From Thermoplasmatales archaeon UBA447 (GTDB lineage Archaea; Thermoplasmatota; Thermoplasmata; Thermoplasmatales; Thermoplasmataceae): a stretch of 15,613 nucleotides of DNA. The position numbers and the translations under genes were made by a program. Under the pieces are notes generated by a model, which saw only the letters and a program-made list of their open reading frames with translations, made no database searches and was not told the origin of the DNA. Of the stretch, positions 1 through 8,100 are shown one piece after another. Position 1 is the first letter of the stretch, and each line of letters opens with the position of its first letter. Location of the stretch: assembly GCA_002503205.1 (NCBI GenBank), contig DARE01000001.1:1-15613 (forward strand). The letters are read 5' to 3'.

Positions 1-276
1 CAGCACTGTGAATTGCTGTTGAAATATTATGCTCTGAAATTAAACGGCTCATATCCAAGAACTCATTCGCTTAGAGAACTTATAAGGTTACTGCTTAAGC
101 ATAAGAAAGAACTGAGCGATCTGGTCAATAATGAGAATAATGTTCTTAAATTAGCCAGAATCGAGGATGCGTATATAAGTTCAAGATATTATCCAGTAAG
201 GGCATCAGCAGAGGATGTTTTGCCACTCATTAGGTTCGTGGAGGATGTATTCGATGAGTATCTCACAGGATTATGA
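1..276 (+). CDS. HEPN domain protein, 5' end outside window
   Basis: This is the C-terminal part of a HEPN protein (PF05168-like), the usual partner of a minimal nucleotidyltransferase in archaeal HEPN/MNT toxin-antitoxin pairs. The frame is open from base 1, and the first residues (QHCELLLKYYALKLNG) already match the central HEPN helix, so the real start lies upstream; the TTG at 13 is internal. The family-typical YPRTHSL segment follows, then AYISSRYYPV, the counterpart of the usual AYIPTRYPDAW. Known biology: HEPN toxins are often RNases with an R-X4-6-H motif, and the MNT partner can silence them by adenylylation. No such motif is visible in this part, so toxic RNase activity is not supported here. 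The stop overlaps the next gene by 23 bases, indicating translational coupling. The family call is firm; the exact function is open. Confidence 0.85.
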   Translation, partial: QHCELLLKYYALKLNGSYPRTHSLRELIRLLLKHKKELSDLVNNENNVLKLARIEDAYISSRYYPVRASAEDVLPLIRFVEDVFDEYLTGL

Positions 277-574
277 GTTAACAAGACTGAGTAAGCTTAG
301 AAATTATCAGGAGGTGCTTAAACAGTTAAAGATTCTAGTCAGGGGCATAGATCCGGAGGCTAGAATTATTTTCTTTGGATCAGTCTTAAGGGGGGACTAT
401 ACTGCAAGTAGTGACATAGACATCATAGTTATACCAAGTGTTATGGCCTTCAAAGATAAAATCACCCTGGCAGTTTGGCGTTCCCTTGACGCTCCAGTGG
501 AATTGCATATAATCACTAAGGAGCAGTTTGAAGAATGGTATCTGCGTTTTATTGACATGTACAAAGAAATTTAG
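254..574 (+). CDS. MNT-type minimal nucleotidyltransferase (antitoxin partner of HEPN)
   Basis: A 106-residue protein of the DNA polymerase beta-like minimal nucleotidyltransferase family. The motif GSVLRGD (residues 42-48) followed by SDIDII (53-58) supplies the Gly-Ser pair and two metal-binding Asp residues; Glu83 in PVELHII fits the third acidic ligand. I chose the ATG at 254 because GGAGG (240-244) sits nine bases upstream; ATG codons at 215 and 245 are in frame but lie deeper in the HEPN gene and before that ribosome site. The gene overlaps the HEPN stop, the standard arrangement of HEPN/MNT operons. In characterised pairs the MNT protein adenylylates the HEPN toxin; that role here is inferred from the pairing. 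All catalytic residues appear intact. A short AT-rich spacer follows the stop. Confidence 0.88.
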   Translation: MSISQDYELTRLSKLRNYQEVLKQLKILVRGIDPEARIIFFGSVLRGDYTASSDIDIIVIPSVMAFKDKITLAVWRSLDAPVELHIITKEQFEEWYLRFIDMYKEI

Positions 575-958
575 ATAATACCATAATTTTTATCTGAGTA
601 GAGAAAGTCTAATTGTATATCTCTTGTTAAATTCCCTCTATTTTTACAGCCTGTTGGAAATCAAAAGTCGGCTGCTTATTGGCAGGTATTAATTTATTTT
701 TTCTTGGTAATAACTGCTATGCGTTTTAGATGCCGAAAACCGATGTGTTCACATATTTTCCCCACTAAAGCCAGAAGCAATATAAACTGGAACTCCTCCC
801 CACCATTCTCTATGCCTAAAAACTAATCAAGCTGAATAATCAATGGCTTTCTAAGAGAAGTTCCATACACACAAGCCTTCAAAAAAGATTGATAGCAGAC
901 GCCTTAGTGAATTAGTCAAAGAAGGTAGTTTTAACTAAAAATCAATCTTAAATCGTTT
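575..958. other. Intergenic spacer with possible decayed coding fragments
   Basis: 384 bases without an intact gene. On the minus strand, a frame from about 823 to 692 reads as a hydrophobic peptide (FILLLALVGKICEHIGF in its middle) and has no good start. On the plus strand near 842-938, a frame reading FLREVPYTQAFKK appears to continue after a slip in the A6 run around 880 into IDSRRLSELVKEG and then a stop. Both could be remnants of old genes or chance. I recognise no family, terminal inverted repeats or target duplications, so I do not call a mobile element. Confidence 0.3.
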
Positions 959-1546
959 TCAGTTTGGTGATTTAGTGAATTCAATAACACGTTTACTCAG
1001 GTATTCTGGAAGCATGAGAAGATACTCTTTGAATTTTTTCCTGTCTATAGACTTCAAAACCTCCTGTTTAACTTCGTCAGTCAAAAATTGATGGTAATAA
1101 ACCATGTCAATAAGGATCTTCTCAGGATCGGCAACAGGAATGAAGAAATCACCATATTCGACAAGGGAATAACCGAAGAACATACTTCTATCGATCCACC
1201 TTATGACGTAATTCCTATCATTAAAGGTTCTTATTCCACTCCTCACCTTTCTCGGAGTTATTATAACAGGATTTGTCTCCTGTTCCCACAGATTTCTGAT
1301 TGACAATGCATCCTGGAGACCATAATAAAATGGCCTGAAGGCAAAGCCCACATACTCAATTTCATCATAAAAGGAATAATGGCCCCTTGTGAACCTGTAT
1401 ATTCTCCCAGACCTGACAAGATTATTCAGCACAAGTTTGTAATAGCCTTTTGGGCCATTCCGGTAAGCGAAGAAATTTCTGGCTTCGTAAGATGAAAATA
1501 CCGGCTTCGACGAGAATTGGGAAATGAATTCTTTCATATACTTCAT
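959..1546 (-). CDS. abiEi: AbiEi-like antitoxin / transcriptional regulator
   Basis: A 195-residue protein resembling the AbiEi antitoxins (COG5340-type regulators) of type IV toxin-antitoxin AbiE systems. The N-terminal 60 residues fit a winged helix-turn-helix: SYEARNFF, then YKLVLNNLVRSGRIYRF and the strand RGHYSFYDE. The remainder (about 65-160) fits the AbiEi C-terminal domain, including FRPFYYGLQDAL, VIITP and the VADPEKILIDMVYY segment typical of this family. The start ATG (1546-1544) forms an ATGA overlap with the stop of the upstream abiEii reading frame (1545-1543), which shows a two-gene operon with coupled translation. In studied AbiE systems the antitoxin represses its own operon and counters the nucleotidyltransferase toxin. 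Here it is intact while its toxin is frameshifted. Toxin before antitoxin is the reverse of the lactococcal abiEi-abiEii order. Confidence 0.8.
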   Translation of the reverse strand: MKYMKEFISQFSSKPVFSSYEARNFFAYRNGPKGYYKLVLNNLVRSGRIYRFTRGHYSFYDEIEYVGFAFRPFYYGLQDALSIRNLWEQETNPVIITPRKVRSGIRTFNDRNYVIRWIDRSMFFGYSLVEYGDFFIPVADPEKILIDMVYYHQFLTDEVKQEVLKSIDRKKFKEYLLMLPEYLSKRVIEFTKSPN

Positions 1547-2195
1547 CTTATGTGCCCCTTAATTCCTGCAACCATATTTTCGAACTTTGGTGGAATGCCA
1601 GCATATACCAGTGTTTTTAGTACTTGTTCATCCACTGGAGGCTCCAAGTCTGCTATGAATTCCGCAAGGCTTTTGAGGGTAGGATCTAGCAATTCATAGT
1701 TTGTTGAAATGTAGTAGATATCATATATATCTCTAATGAAGCGCCGATCAGAGTAAGCAAGTATTTTCTCGTTGATGAATTGGTCTGCAGTCAGGCTTAA
1801 TATTTCCATATGGCTTCCATCTGCAAGCTCATAAGAAATCTGATTTCCTGTCACTTTGGATACATGGTTGATTTCGACTTTAACAACTGCGCGATTGCTC
1901 TCTATGCTATAAGATATTAAATTTCCAGTATCTTTAATTCTTTGAACTGTCAACCCATGAGACTCAACAGATTTCTTAAACTCAGCAAGAATTTCATCAA
2001 ATGATATGGAATAAAATTCCAGATCTTCTGAAAATCTCTTACCATTGTAACATCTCCAGATTGCTGTGCCACCATGAAAAATCAGATCATCTGTTATTGA
2101 ATAGAGAACCCCTATAATTCGTCCTGAAGAAAAGCGATCTGGACTTGAGACTGTTTTTTAAGTTGTTTGGCTATTGGTAATTTCGTATTTAGCAA
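1543..2195 (-). pseudogene. abiEii: AbiEii-type nucleotidyltransferase toxin, frameshifted
   Basis: Two adjacent reading frames together make a nearly complete AbiEii toxin of about 216 residues. The 5' piece starts at a TTG (2195-2193), reads KQLKKQSQVQIAFLQDEL and stops at TAG (2114-2112). The sense continues one frame over from about 2117 as IIGVLYSITDDLIFHGG and runs to the TGA at 1543. Family hallmarks sit in the second piece: HGGTAIWRCY (GGTAIW at 2073-2056), RFSEDLEF (2037-2014, with Glu in place of the usual second Asp of DlD), INEKILAYSDRR and the RDIYDIYYI motif. No usable start codon follows the break before the TTG at 1953, which would lose the GG and DLE catalytic motifs. A single-base deletion is the simplest explanation. 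A TATA-like box 22 bases upstream of the TTG supports that start. The toxin is probably inactive unless the indel is a sequencing error. Confidence 0.82.
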
Positions 2196-2211
2196 TTAAC
2201 CTTAGATATAG

Positions 2212-2221
2212 AAATATATAT
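2212..2221 (-). promoter_or_regulatory. TATA box of the abiEii-abiEi operon
   Basis: Read on the minus strand this is ATATATATTT, centred about 22 bases upstream of the TTG at 2195. That spacing fits an archaeal promoter giving a nearly leaderless transcript. No operator repeat for AbiEi autorepression is obvious beside it. Confidence 0.5.
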
Positions 2222-2574
2222 CTTCAGTTAAGTGCCTCTATGAAGACAATATTCCGAAATTCCTTGGAATATTTGCAATTCCCATGAGTTAAAAATAAAT
2301 TTCAAAGAATTATTGCAGTGATTACCCGTGTAAAAGAAAAATAAGAATTTAATGTTTTAAGCATAAGGAGTAGAATATTACCTCTGGCATAATTTTCCTG
2401 AAAATATGTCAAATCAGAGGTGGAAACACAAATTCCTTCATTGCACTTATATATGAATTCAAGCACAATATGACTTATTATCACAGGTCAAGTAACAGTC
2501 AACATATTTGATTTGAGAACATCTCACGGTTTTGATGCTAATAACTAAGACCCCAATTTACGTTAGGACTAATC
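2222..2574. other. AT-rich spacer between abiEii and the ATPase pseudogene
   Basis: About 350 bases with no coding frame I can support on either strand. The only structure I noticed is a short perfect inverted repeat, ATTCC-TT-GGAAT, near 2257-2268. It separates the divergent AbiE operon and the ATPase pseudogene and may hold promoters for both. Confidence 0.35.
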
Positions 2575-3942
2575 TTGATTAGGTTCATCGGCAGACACCA
2601 GAATTGCAGATATTTGAGAAGGAGTGGCCATCACCGGGAGCTAAACTCATTGTACTTTATGGGAGAAGGAGAATAGGAAAAACGACCTTGCTTTCTGAAT
2701 TTTTTAAGAAAAATAATGGGGTATTCTATATTTCAGATGACATACATTATAAATTGCAGGTTGATGACTTGAGAAAGTATCTTGCAGATTTTTTCCAGGA
2801 CAGTTTCTTGAGGAAGTTTAAGATAAATGAGTTGGAAGACTTGTTTCAATACTTGCCCAAAATCATCGAACCGAAACAAATATTTTTCATTGTATTGGAT
2901 GAATTCACCTACCTGATCAAAAAAGATAACAGCATTTTGACCAGATTGCAAAGATTGTGGGATACACTTCTTATAAAAACAAACACTTTTCTGGTTATCT
3001 GCGGGTAAAACCTGGGAATTGTGCAGGATGAGGTTCTTTCATATTCATCCCCATTGTATGGGAGACGTAGTCGCGATATGCTATTGAAGGCCTTTTGGGT
3101 TTACCAGTGCCAGTAAGTTCCTCAATTTCCCGTTTGAAGAAAAATTACTTCTCTATATGACCATCGGAGGCATACCAGAATACCTTAGAGTGGCATCCGG
3201 TTATAGCAATTATTACCAGTTTATCGAGAGGGAATTTGAAGATGCTAATGGCTATTTCTATAGAGAGCCTTATTTTATTCTCTCACAGAAGTTCAGAGAG
3301 TACAGCACGTATTTTTCCATAACTAATGCCATATCATTTGGAAAGATCAAACCTTCTGAAATCGCAGGCTTTATTGGAATTGAAAACAAGCGTCTTTATC
3401 CATACCTTCAAAATCTCGCTAAATTGATGTTCATTTCACCTTCAATACCTATTGACCACAGGAAGGGGGCAGGGCATTATGAATTAAGAGACCATATGAT
3501 CAAATTCTGTTTCAATTATGTCTTTCCAAACAGGGAATTCATTGAAAGGGAAAACAGCAAATTGATATTTGATTTTCCAGCTTACTTTGGAAGAATTTTT
3601 GAAGATTTCATAAAAAATGATGTATTTGGTTATCTCTATCCATACTATAACATTGGCACATGGTGGCATAAAGATACAGAAATTGATATTGCTGCTATTT
3701 CTCAAAATCAGGGCAACATTGTTTTCTGTGAATGCAAATGGAAAGATCATGTTGATCCCGGTAGGATATTCCCGGGTTTGAAGAGGAAAGCGGAGAAATT
3801 CCTTCAAGAAAAAAATTATGAAAGGGCCTCGTACCATATTATCGCAAAAAGCTTTAGCGATAAGTTTAAAGACAGTGATTTGACCCTAACCGATCTGTCA
3901 GATATAGAGTTAATCTTCAACAACTCTTACGAAAGGGGTTAA
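2575..3942 (+). pseudogene. Archaeal DUF234-family ATPase, broken into fragments
   Basis: The remains of a roughly 455-residue archaeal ATPase with a C-terminal DUF234 (nuclease-like) domain. Piece one (2604-3005) has Walker A YGRRRIGKTTLL at about 2658-2693 and Walker B FFIVLDEF at 2883-2906. It ends at an in-frame TAA (3006-3008) where relatives usually continue with Ser, so TCA to TAA is a plausible nonsense change. The same frame then reads LGIVQDEVLSYSSPLYGRR until an apparent extra G at 3089-3090. Sense resumes as PFGFTSASKFLNFPF at 3091 and runs intact to 3942. The last part includes the wHTH-like KPSEIAGFIGIENKRLYPYL and the acidic motif EIDIAA ... CECKW, which fits a PD-(D/E)xK fold. 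A third lesion near 2596 is likely: MIRFIGR from a TTG at 2575 lies in one frame and PELQIFEKEW in another. The cellular role of these ATPases is unsettled. The gene is almost certainly non-functional. Confidence 0.85.
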
Positions 3943-4089
3943 TTGCTATCCCGTTCATCTTGCGATTTCAGATACTATGTGGTTTCATAAATGTTGTATT
4001 GAATTTTACCATACTGTTGAGCAGTGAAATTGTATTCAGTGGTAATTGAATAAATGATTTCGATAGAAAATATTACTTCATGGAACACC

Positions 4090-4428
4090 TCAAGATATCA
4101 GGCCAAAATCATCCCTTACAACGATTCCGTGCTGAAGAGCTTCTTTAATAAACCCTTCATTTTTTCCCTTTCTAATATTGAATTCTTCCGGCGTCAGTAA
4201 AATTGCTTCAAATCCGGCTGGAAGATCAATGTTCTTTAGCCTTTGCAAGGGATTCCCAGTGAAATCCCCAATGATCAGAAGATCTACATCACTCCAGAGA
4301 TTGAAATCGCCTCTTGCATAAGAGCCAATCAAGAGGACAGTGCATTTGTTATTGAGCTGTCTGGCGAATTCGGTGACCCGTTCTATCATTTCTTCGCGTT
4401 GCCTTCTGCGTTTTTCAATGATTTCCAT
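4090..4428 (-). CDS. MNT-type nucleotidyltransferase (antitoxin partner of HEPN)
   Basis: A 112-residue minimal nucleotidyltransferase. GSYARGD (residues 35-41) and SDVDLL (46-51) carry the Gly-Ser pair and the two catalytic Asp residues; Glu74 in GFEAILL fits the third. It follows the HEPN gene in the same operon. The ATG at 4428 has GAGG a few bases upstream and gives a 43-base overlap; an in-frame ATG at 4389 would form an ATGA overlap with the HEPN stop (4388-4386) and still leave the whole catalytic core, so the start is uncertain. The expected role, inferred from known HEPN/MNT pairs, is adenylylation and neutralisation of its HEPN partner. It ends 147 bases from the convergent ATPase pseudogene. 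Confidence 0.88.
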   Translation of the reverse strand: MEIIEKRRRQREEMIERVTEFARQLNNKCTVLLIGSYARGDFNLWSDVDLLIIGDFTGNPLQRLKNIDLPAGFEAILLTPEEFNIRKGKNEGFIKEALQHGIVVRDDFGLIS

Positions 4429-4811
4429 CGTTCCTCAACCTCTATCATAACACTTTCAGCGCACATGATAGCATCTTCTGCATCCTCTAAGGTATAGTAA
4501 TCCTCTGGAAGTCCTTCAGACCAAGCGTCTGTGTATCTAGTAGGTATGTAATATTTATCTATTTTTTTAGCCAGATTTAAGACTTTTTCATTAAATTCAG
4601 CATTCTTTAAAAGCTGTGATACAGAGTGCCCATAGGACTCTATTCCCATACCCCTTAATAAAGCCTTGGCCATATATTCAGCAACCTGTTGGGCTTTGAA
4701 ACATGCCCAATTGTAAAAGCCTGAAGATTTGTCTATCTGAGCGGATCTGAGAGTTGATTTTGCATGAGATTGCCATCTGTTATATTCACTCTCATCTAGA
4801 TAAACTGGCAT
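4386..4811 (-). CDS. HEPN domain protein (toxin-like partner of MNT)
   Basis: A complete 141-residue HEPN protein (PF05168-like). The helix FKAQQVAEYMAKALL (38-52), GHSVSQLL (61-68) and YIPTRYTDAW (88-97) are family hallmarks, followed by the acidic C-terminal helix TLEDAEDAIMCAESVMIEVEERW. The start ATG lies 29 bases downstream of a TATA box, as for a leaderless message. Together with the overlapping nucleotidyltransferase gene it forms an intact-looking HEPN/MNT pair. The R-X4-6-H signature of the RNase-active HEPN toxins is absent: the nearest candidates are R12-X3-H16 and R53-X8-H62. This protein may therefore act differently, or may act only in a complex. It differs clearly from the HEPN protein at the left edge of the window, so the two pairs are not a recent duplication. 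Confidence 0.88.
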   Translation of the reverse strand: MPVYLDESEYNRWQSHAKSTLRSAQIDKSSGFYNWACFKAQQVAEYMAKALLRGMGIESYGHSVSQLLKNAEFNEKVLNLAKKIDKYYIPTRYTDAWSEGLPEDYYTLEDAEDAIMCAESVMIEVEERWKSLKNAEGNAKK

Positions 4812-4835
4812 GATTATTATTCAAGCCCAGTTTGG

Positions 4836-4844
4836 TATTTAAAA
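4836..4844 (-). promoter_or_regulatory. TATA box of the second HEPN/MNT operon
   Basis: On the minus strand this reads TTTTAAATA, centred 29 bases before the HEPN ATG at 4811. The spacing fits a leaderless archaeal transcript for the two-gene operon. Confidence 0.55.
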
Positions 4845-5093
4845 TTTAGTACGCCCTTCGCAGATAATCACAATTATTTTTAATTAGCAGATTAAAAGTG
4901 AATAGTCTGTAGCAAAGAATATTCTCTTCTATTCATAAAATGTCTGACTCTGCTTAGGGTCGAAGAATTGTCAAATATATTTAGAAGGGAAAAGATGGAA
5001 CAATGTACAGCGAAATTTAAGTAGCAAAATATGAATTATTTCAACCAGAAATAAGAATGAAGTCAGAAAAATTAGTACTGCGTTGTGATTGAA
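4845..5093. other. AT-rich spacer between divergent transcription units
   Basis: About 250 bases between the HEPN/MNT operon (leftward) and the large surface-protein gene (rightward). It has several A/T-rich blocks, for example AATATATTTA near 4975-4984, but no gene or convincing repeat that I can support. Confidence 0.35.
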
Positions 5094-5103
5094 TTTTTAT
5101 AAA
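5094..5103 (+). promoter_or_regulatory. Candidate TATA box of the large surface-protein gene
   Basis: TTTTTATAAA, about 50 bases before the GTG start at 5149; it would give a short leader of roughly 25 bases. A weaker alternative, TATTATTAA near 5120-5128, has leaderless spacing. No clear Shine-Dalgarno sequence precedes the GTG, which slightly favours the second. Confidence 0.35.
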
Positions 5104-5148
5104 AAAATTAGAAAGAAAGTATTATTAATCCTCTAGAATTGTATTGGC

Positions 5149-8100
5149 GTGCAGCTCAATATCAAGCGTTTGCTGACCCTGTTAATAGCAATGTCAATGG
5201 TTTCATCAGTTTTTGTGGTGACATTAGATGGTTTGAATCTTGATTATTCGAATAATAATCCAATGTTGCCATTCTCGGTCCCATCAAATGGCCTTATTGG
5301 TAATTTCTCAGACGGAAGTAATGCTTTCGATGGGGTTTATGATCCATATAACCAGGAAATTTACATTACAAATAATGCCAATAACAATGTTACTGTTTTG
5401 AATGCATTTTCTGGCGTATCAGTTGCAAATATTAGCGTGGGCAGTCATCCAGAGGGGATTACCTATGTTCCTTACAACCACGATATATATGTTAACAATT
5501 TTGGCTCTTATAATATAAGCGTAATTAGTTCAATTACAAACAATGTTATATCGACAATAAATGTAACTGGCGAACCAAAATTCAGTTCTTATGATCCAAA
5601 TACAGAGACTTTATTTGTATCTGGTATACTCTCAGGGGGTGGGTTTCTCAGCTTTGTGAATGTTACTAATAATAATGTTACTTTGTTTAATGGCTTGTTT
5701 CCTTCATCGGTTCCATTTGGAATGGCTTTCGACCCTTATACTGGAAATATGTACGTCGCTGATTACGGAAATAATCTGATCTTTGTATTATCTAGCTCAC
5801 AACAAATTCTTACATACATAAGCGTTGGTCAGAATCCATACGGGTTGGCATTTGACAGCTCAAACAAAATGTTATATGTTACAGACTATGATTCTAATGG
5901 TTTTATTTCAGGTTCCCCACAGCAATATAATGTATCTGTTGTAAATACAATGAACAACACCTTAGTAACGAATATACAAATGCAGAAAGCACCTGAAGGC
6001 ATATTATATGATCCTATGAATGGATTAATTTATGTTTCAAATTACGTTTCAGGAAATGTTTCCGTTATTAGCCCTTTAACAAATACAGTTATACAATTAC
6101 TAAATGATGAAGTAGGGACTCAGCGTGACCCAAGTACGTCATTATATGACCCTGTTCTTCAGCAGGTTGTCTCTGTAAACGATGTATCAGGTATAGATAC
6201 AACGAAGAATTTCAACAGCGCCGGAGGATTTGCGGGCCCATATTTGAATCTGCCCCCAGCATATGCTGTTGTTTACAATCCAGAAAATAATTATCTGTAT
6301 TTATCACCACAGAGTCATGAAAGCATCAACATTTATTCTCTCACGGGAATTCTCATGGACCAGATCGGATTCAATGGGGATATAACCGCCCTTGCCTATG
6401 GAAATAACACAATCTTCGCAGCATCAGGGCCGATTAATCAACTATATCTTATTGGTGCCCTTAACAACACTGTTTACAAAACGATAAGTTTCACATCTCC
6501 TGCTAATAACAATCCAGATGGATTAGCATATGATAGCCTAAACAACACTCTGTTCATCTCATTTGGCTCAAGCAATGATGTTGGTGTTCTGGATCTTAGC
6601 AATTATATAATTATTAAAAACTTGGAAGTTGGAATCAATCCAGCTGCTCTCACATTCAGCAATATAACAGATCAGGTTTATGTAGCACAGAACGATGAAA
6701 ATATCCACATTATCAATGCTTCATCCTATGCAAATGTATACCCATATTCTGTCAGTGGTTCCAATCCATCACAGGTTGCTTATGATCCCTATACAAACTC
6801 CATATACATTGCCAATACTGGAAATGACTCAATGTTTGTCATCAATGTCAGCAAAATAAACCTTCAGTCTGATGACTCCACTCCTTATCAGACAGTCTTT
6901 CTTGGGTCCCCACAGCAGGGAATCTCTTTTGATCCTTCAAATGGCCTTCTATATATTGAACAGACCAGTTCACAAAATTTCACAATATTCAACCCGTTGA
7001 TCAACAAAGCTGTCGGATCAATTAATTCGTCAACCATTACTGGAAATGGTCCTCTGACATACATACCTGCAATTGAATCTTTCATACCAGTTGGGGGCCA
7101 GTCGACATTTAACGTTATTTCAACATCAAAATTATTTGCTGTTAGCATGAAAGTCGGAGATCAGATACCAGTAGGGAATGACTGGAACTTGCAGATCCAA
7201 CCATCGATAGATTCAACTTTTGCGAAAGTAATAACTTCGAAACAGTCCTCAAATGTAACATTTTATACTGCATTGCCTAATGGAACATATGATTTCAATG
7301 TATCAACCAGTTTCTCTGGAGTTGATCCATATCATGGATATTTTGTTATTAATGGAACCTCAACTTCCATTTCACTTTATTACTATGTAAACGTCACCTT
7401 TAAGGAAAATGGCTTGAATCCGGGTATTGAATGGGCTGTTTCAGCAGGGGGAAGTTCTGCTCAATCTACTTCAAACTCTGATACTTTACAACTTACCCCG
7501 GGAACATACAACGCATATATAACAGGAAGCATGGATTATGAACCATATCCATCAAGCCTTATCCTTAATGTTCCAGATCACAGCATAAATCAAACCGTCT
7601 ATTTCCAATCCCCTGGAAGCAAGGTGTTTGGCTATGTTGACAATACTACGAGCCTCTATAATGGTACAACATACGCCGGGGATTCTTTCATTCCGGTGAT
7701 GTCATCAGCGTTTGCATTAGGGGGAGCATACGATCCTCAAATCGGCCTTTTATTGGTAGAAGAAAATAGCGGTGGAACGCCGTCCCTTGCACTATACAAT
7801 ACTACTGACTACAGTTTCGTTACCAGCGTACCTGAATTGGTAAACCATAATAACTCCTATGCTCTCTATAATCCGGAAGCTGTTTACTTTGACCCCGCTG
7901 ATTATATGTTCTATGTAATTGGAAATAACAACGTGGTTGCTTCAGTTTACCCTATCAATGGTACCATAGATCGTGTTGTAAACCTATCCGGACAGTTGCT
8001 GCCCACCTTACAGGGTAGTGGAAACCTTGTATTTGCGATGAACACAACAGGAACGATATTTGAAATTAATATAATGAACCAGTCTGTGAAGAGTTTCAAT

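Noticed and set aside
1088..1303. A plus-strand frame of 71 codons
   Set aside because: It is opposite the AbiEi coding sequence, and its peptide has no domain character.
2110..2120. Programmed frameshifting as the explanation for the abiEii break
   Set aside because: There is no slippery heptamer or clear downstream structure at the junction; a simple indel is more economical.
2302..2484. A 60-codon minus-strand frame in the spacer before the ATPase pseudogene
   Set aside because: There is no ribosome site or recognisable motif, and chance frames of this length are common in such AT-rich DNA.
3484..3837. A 117-codon minus-strand frame
   Set aside because: It lies opposite the intact C-terminal part of the DUF234 ATPase, whose motifs are plainly on the plus strand.
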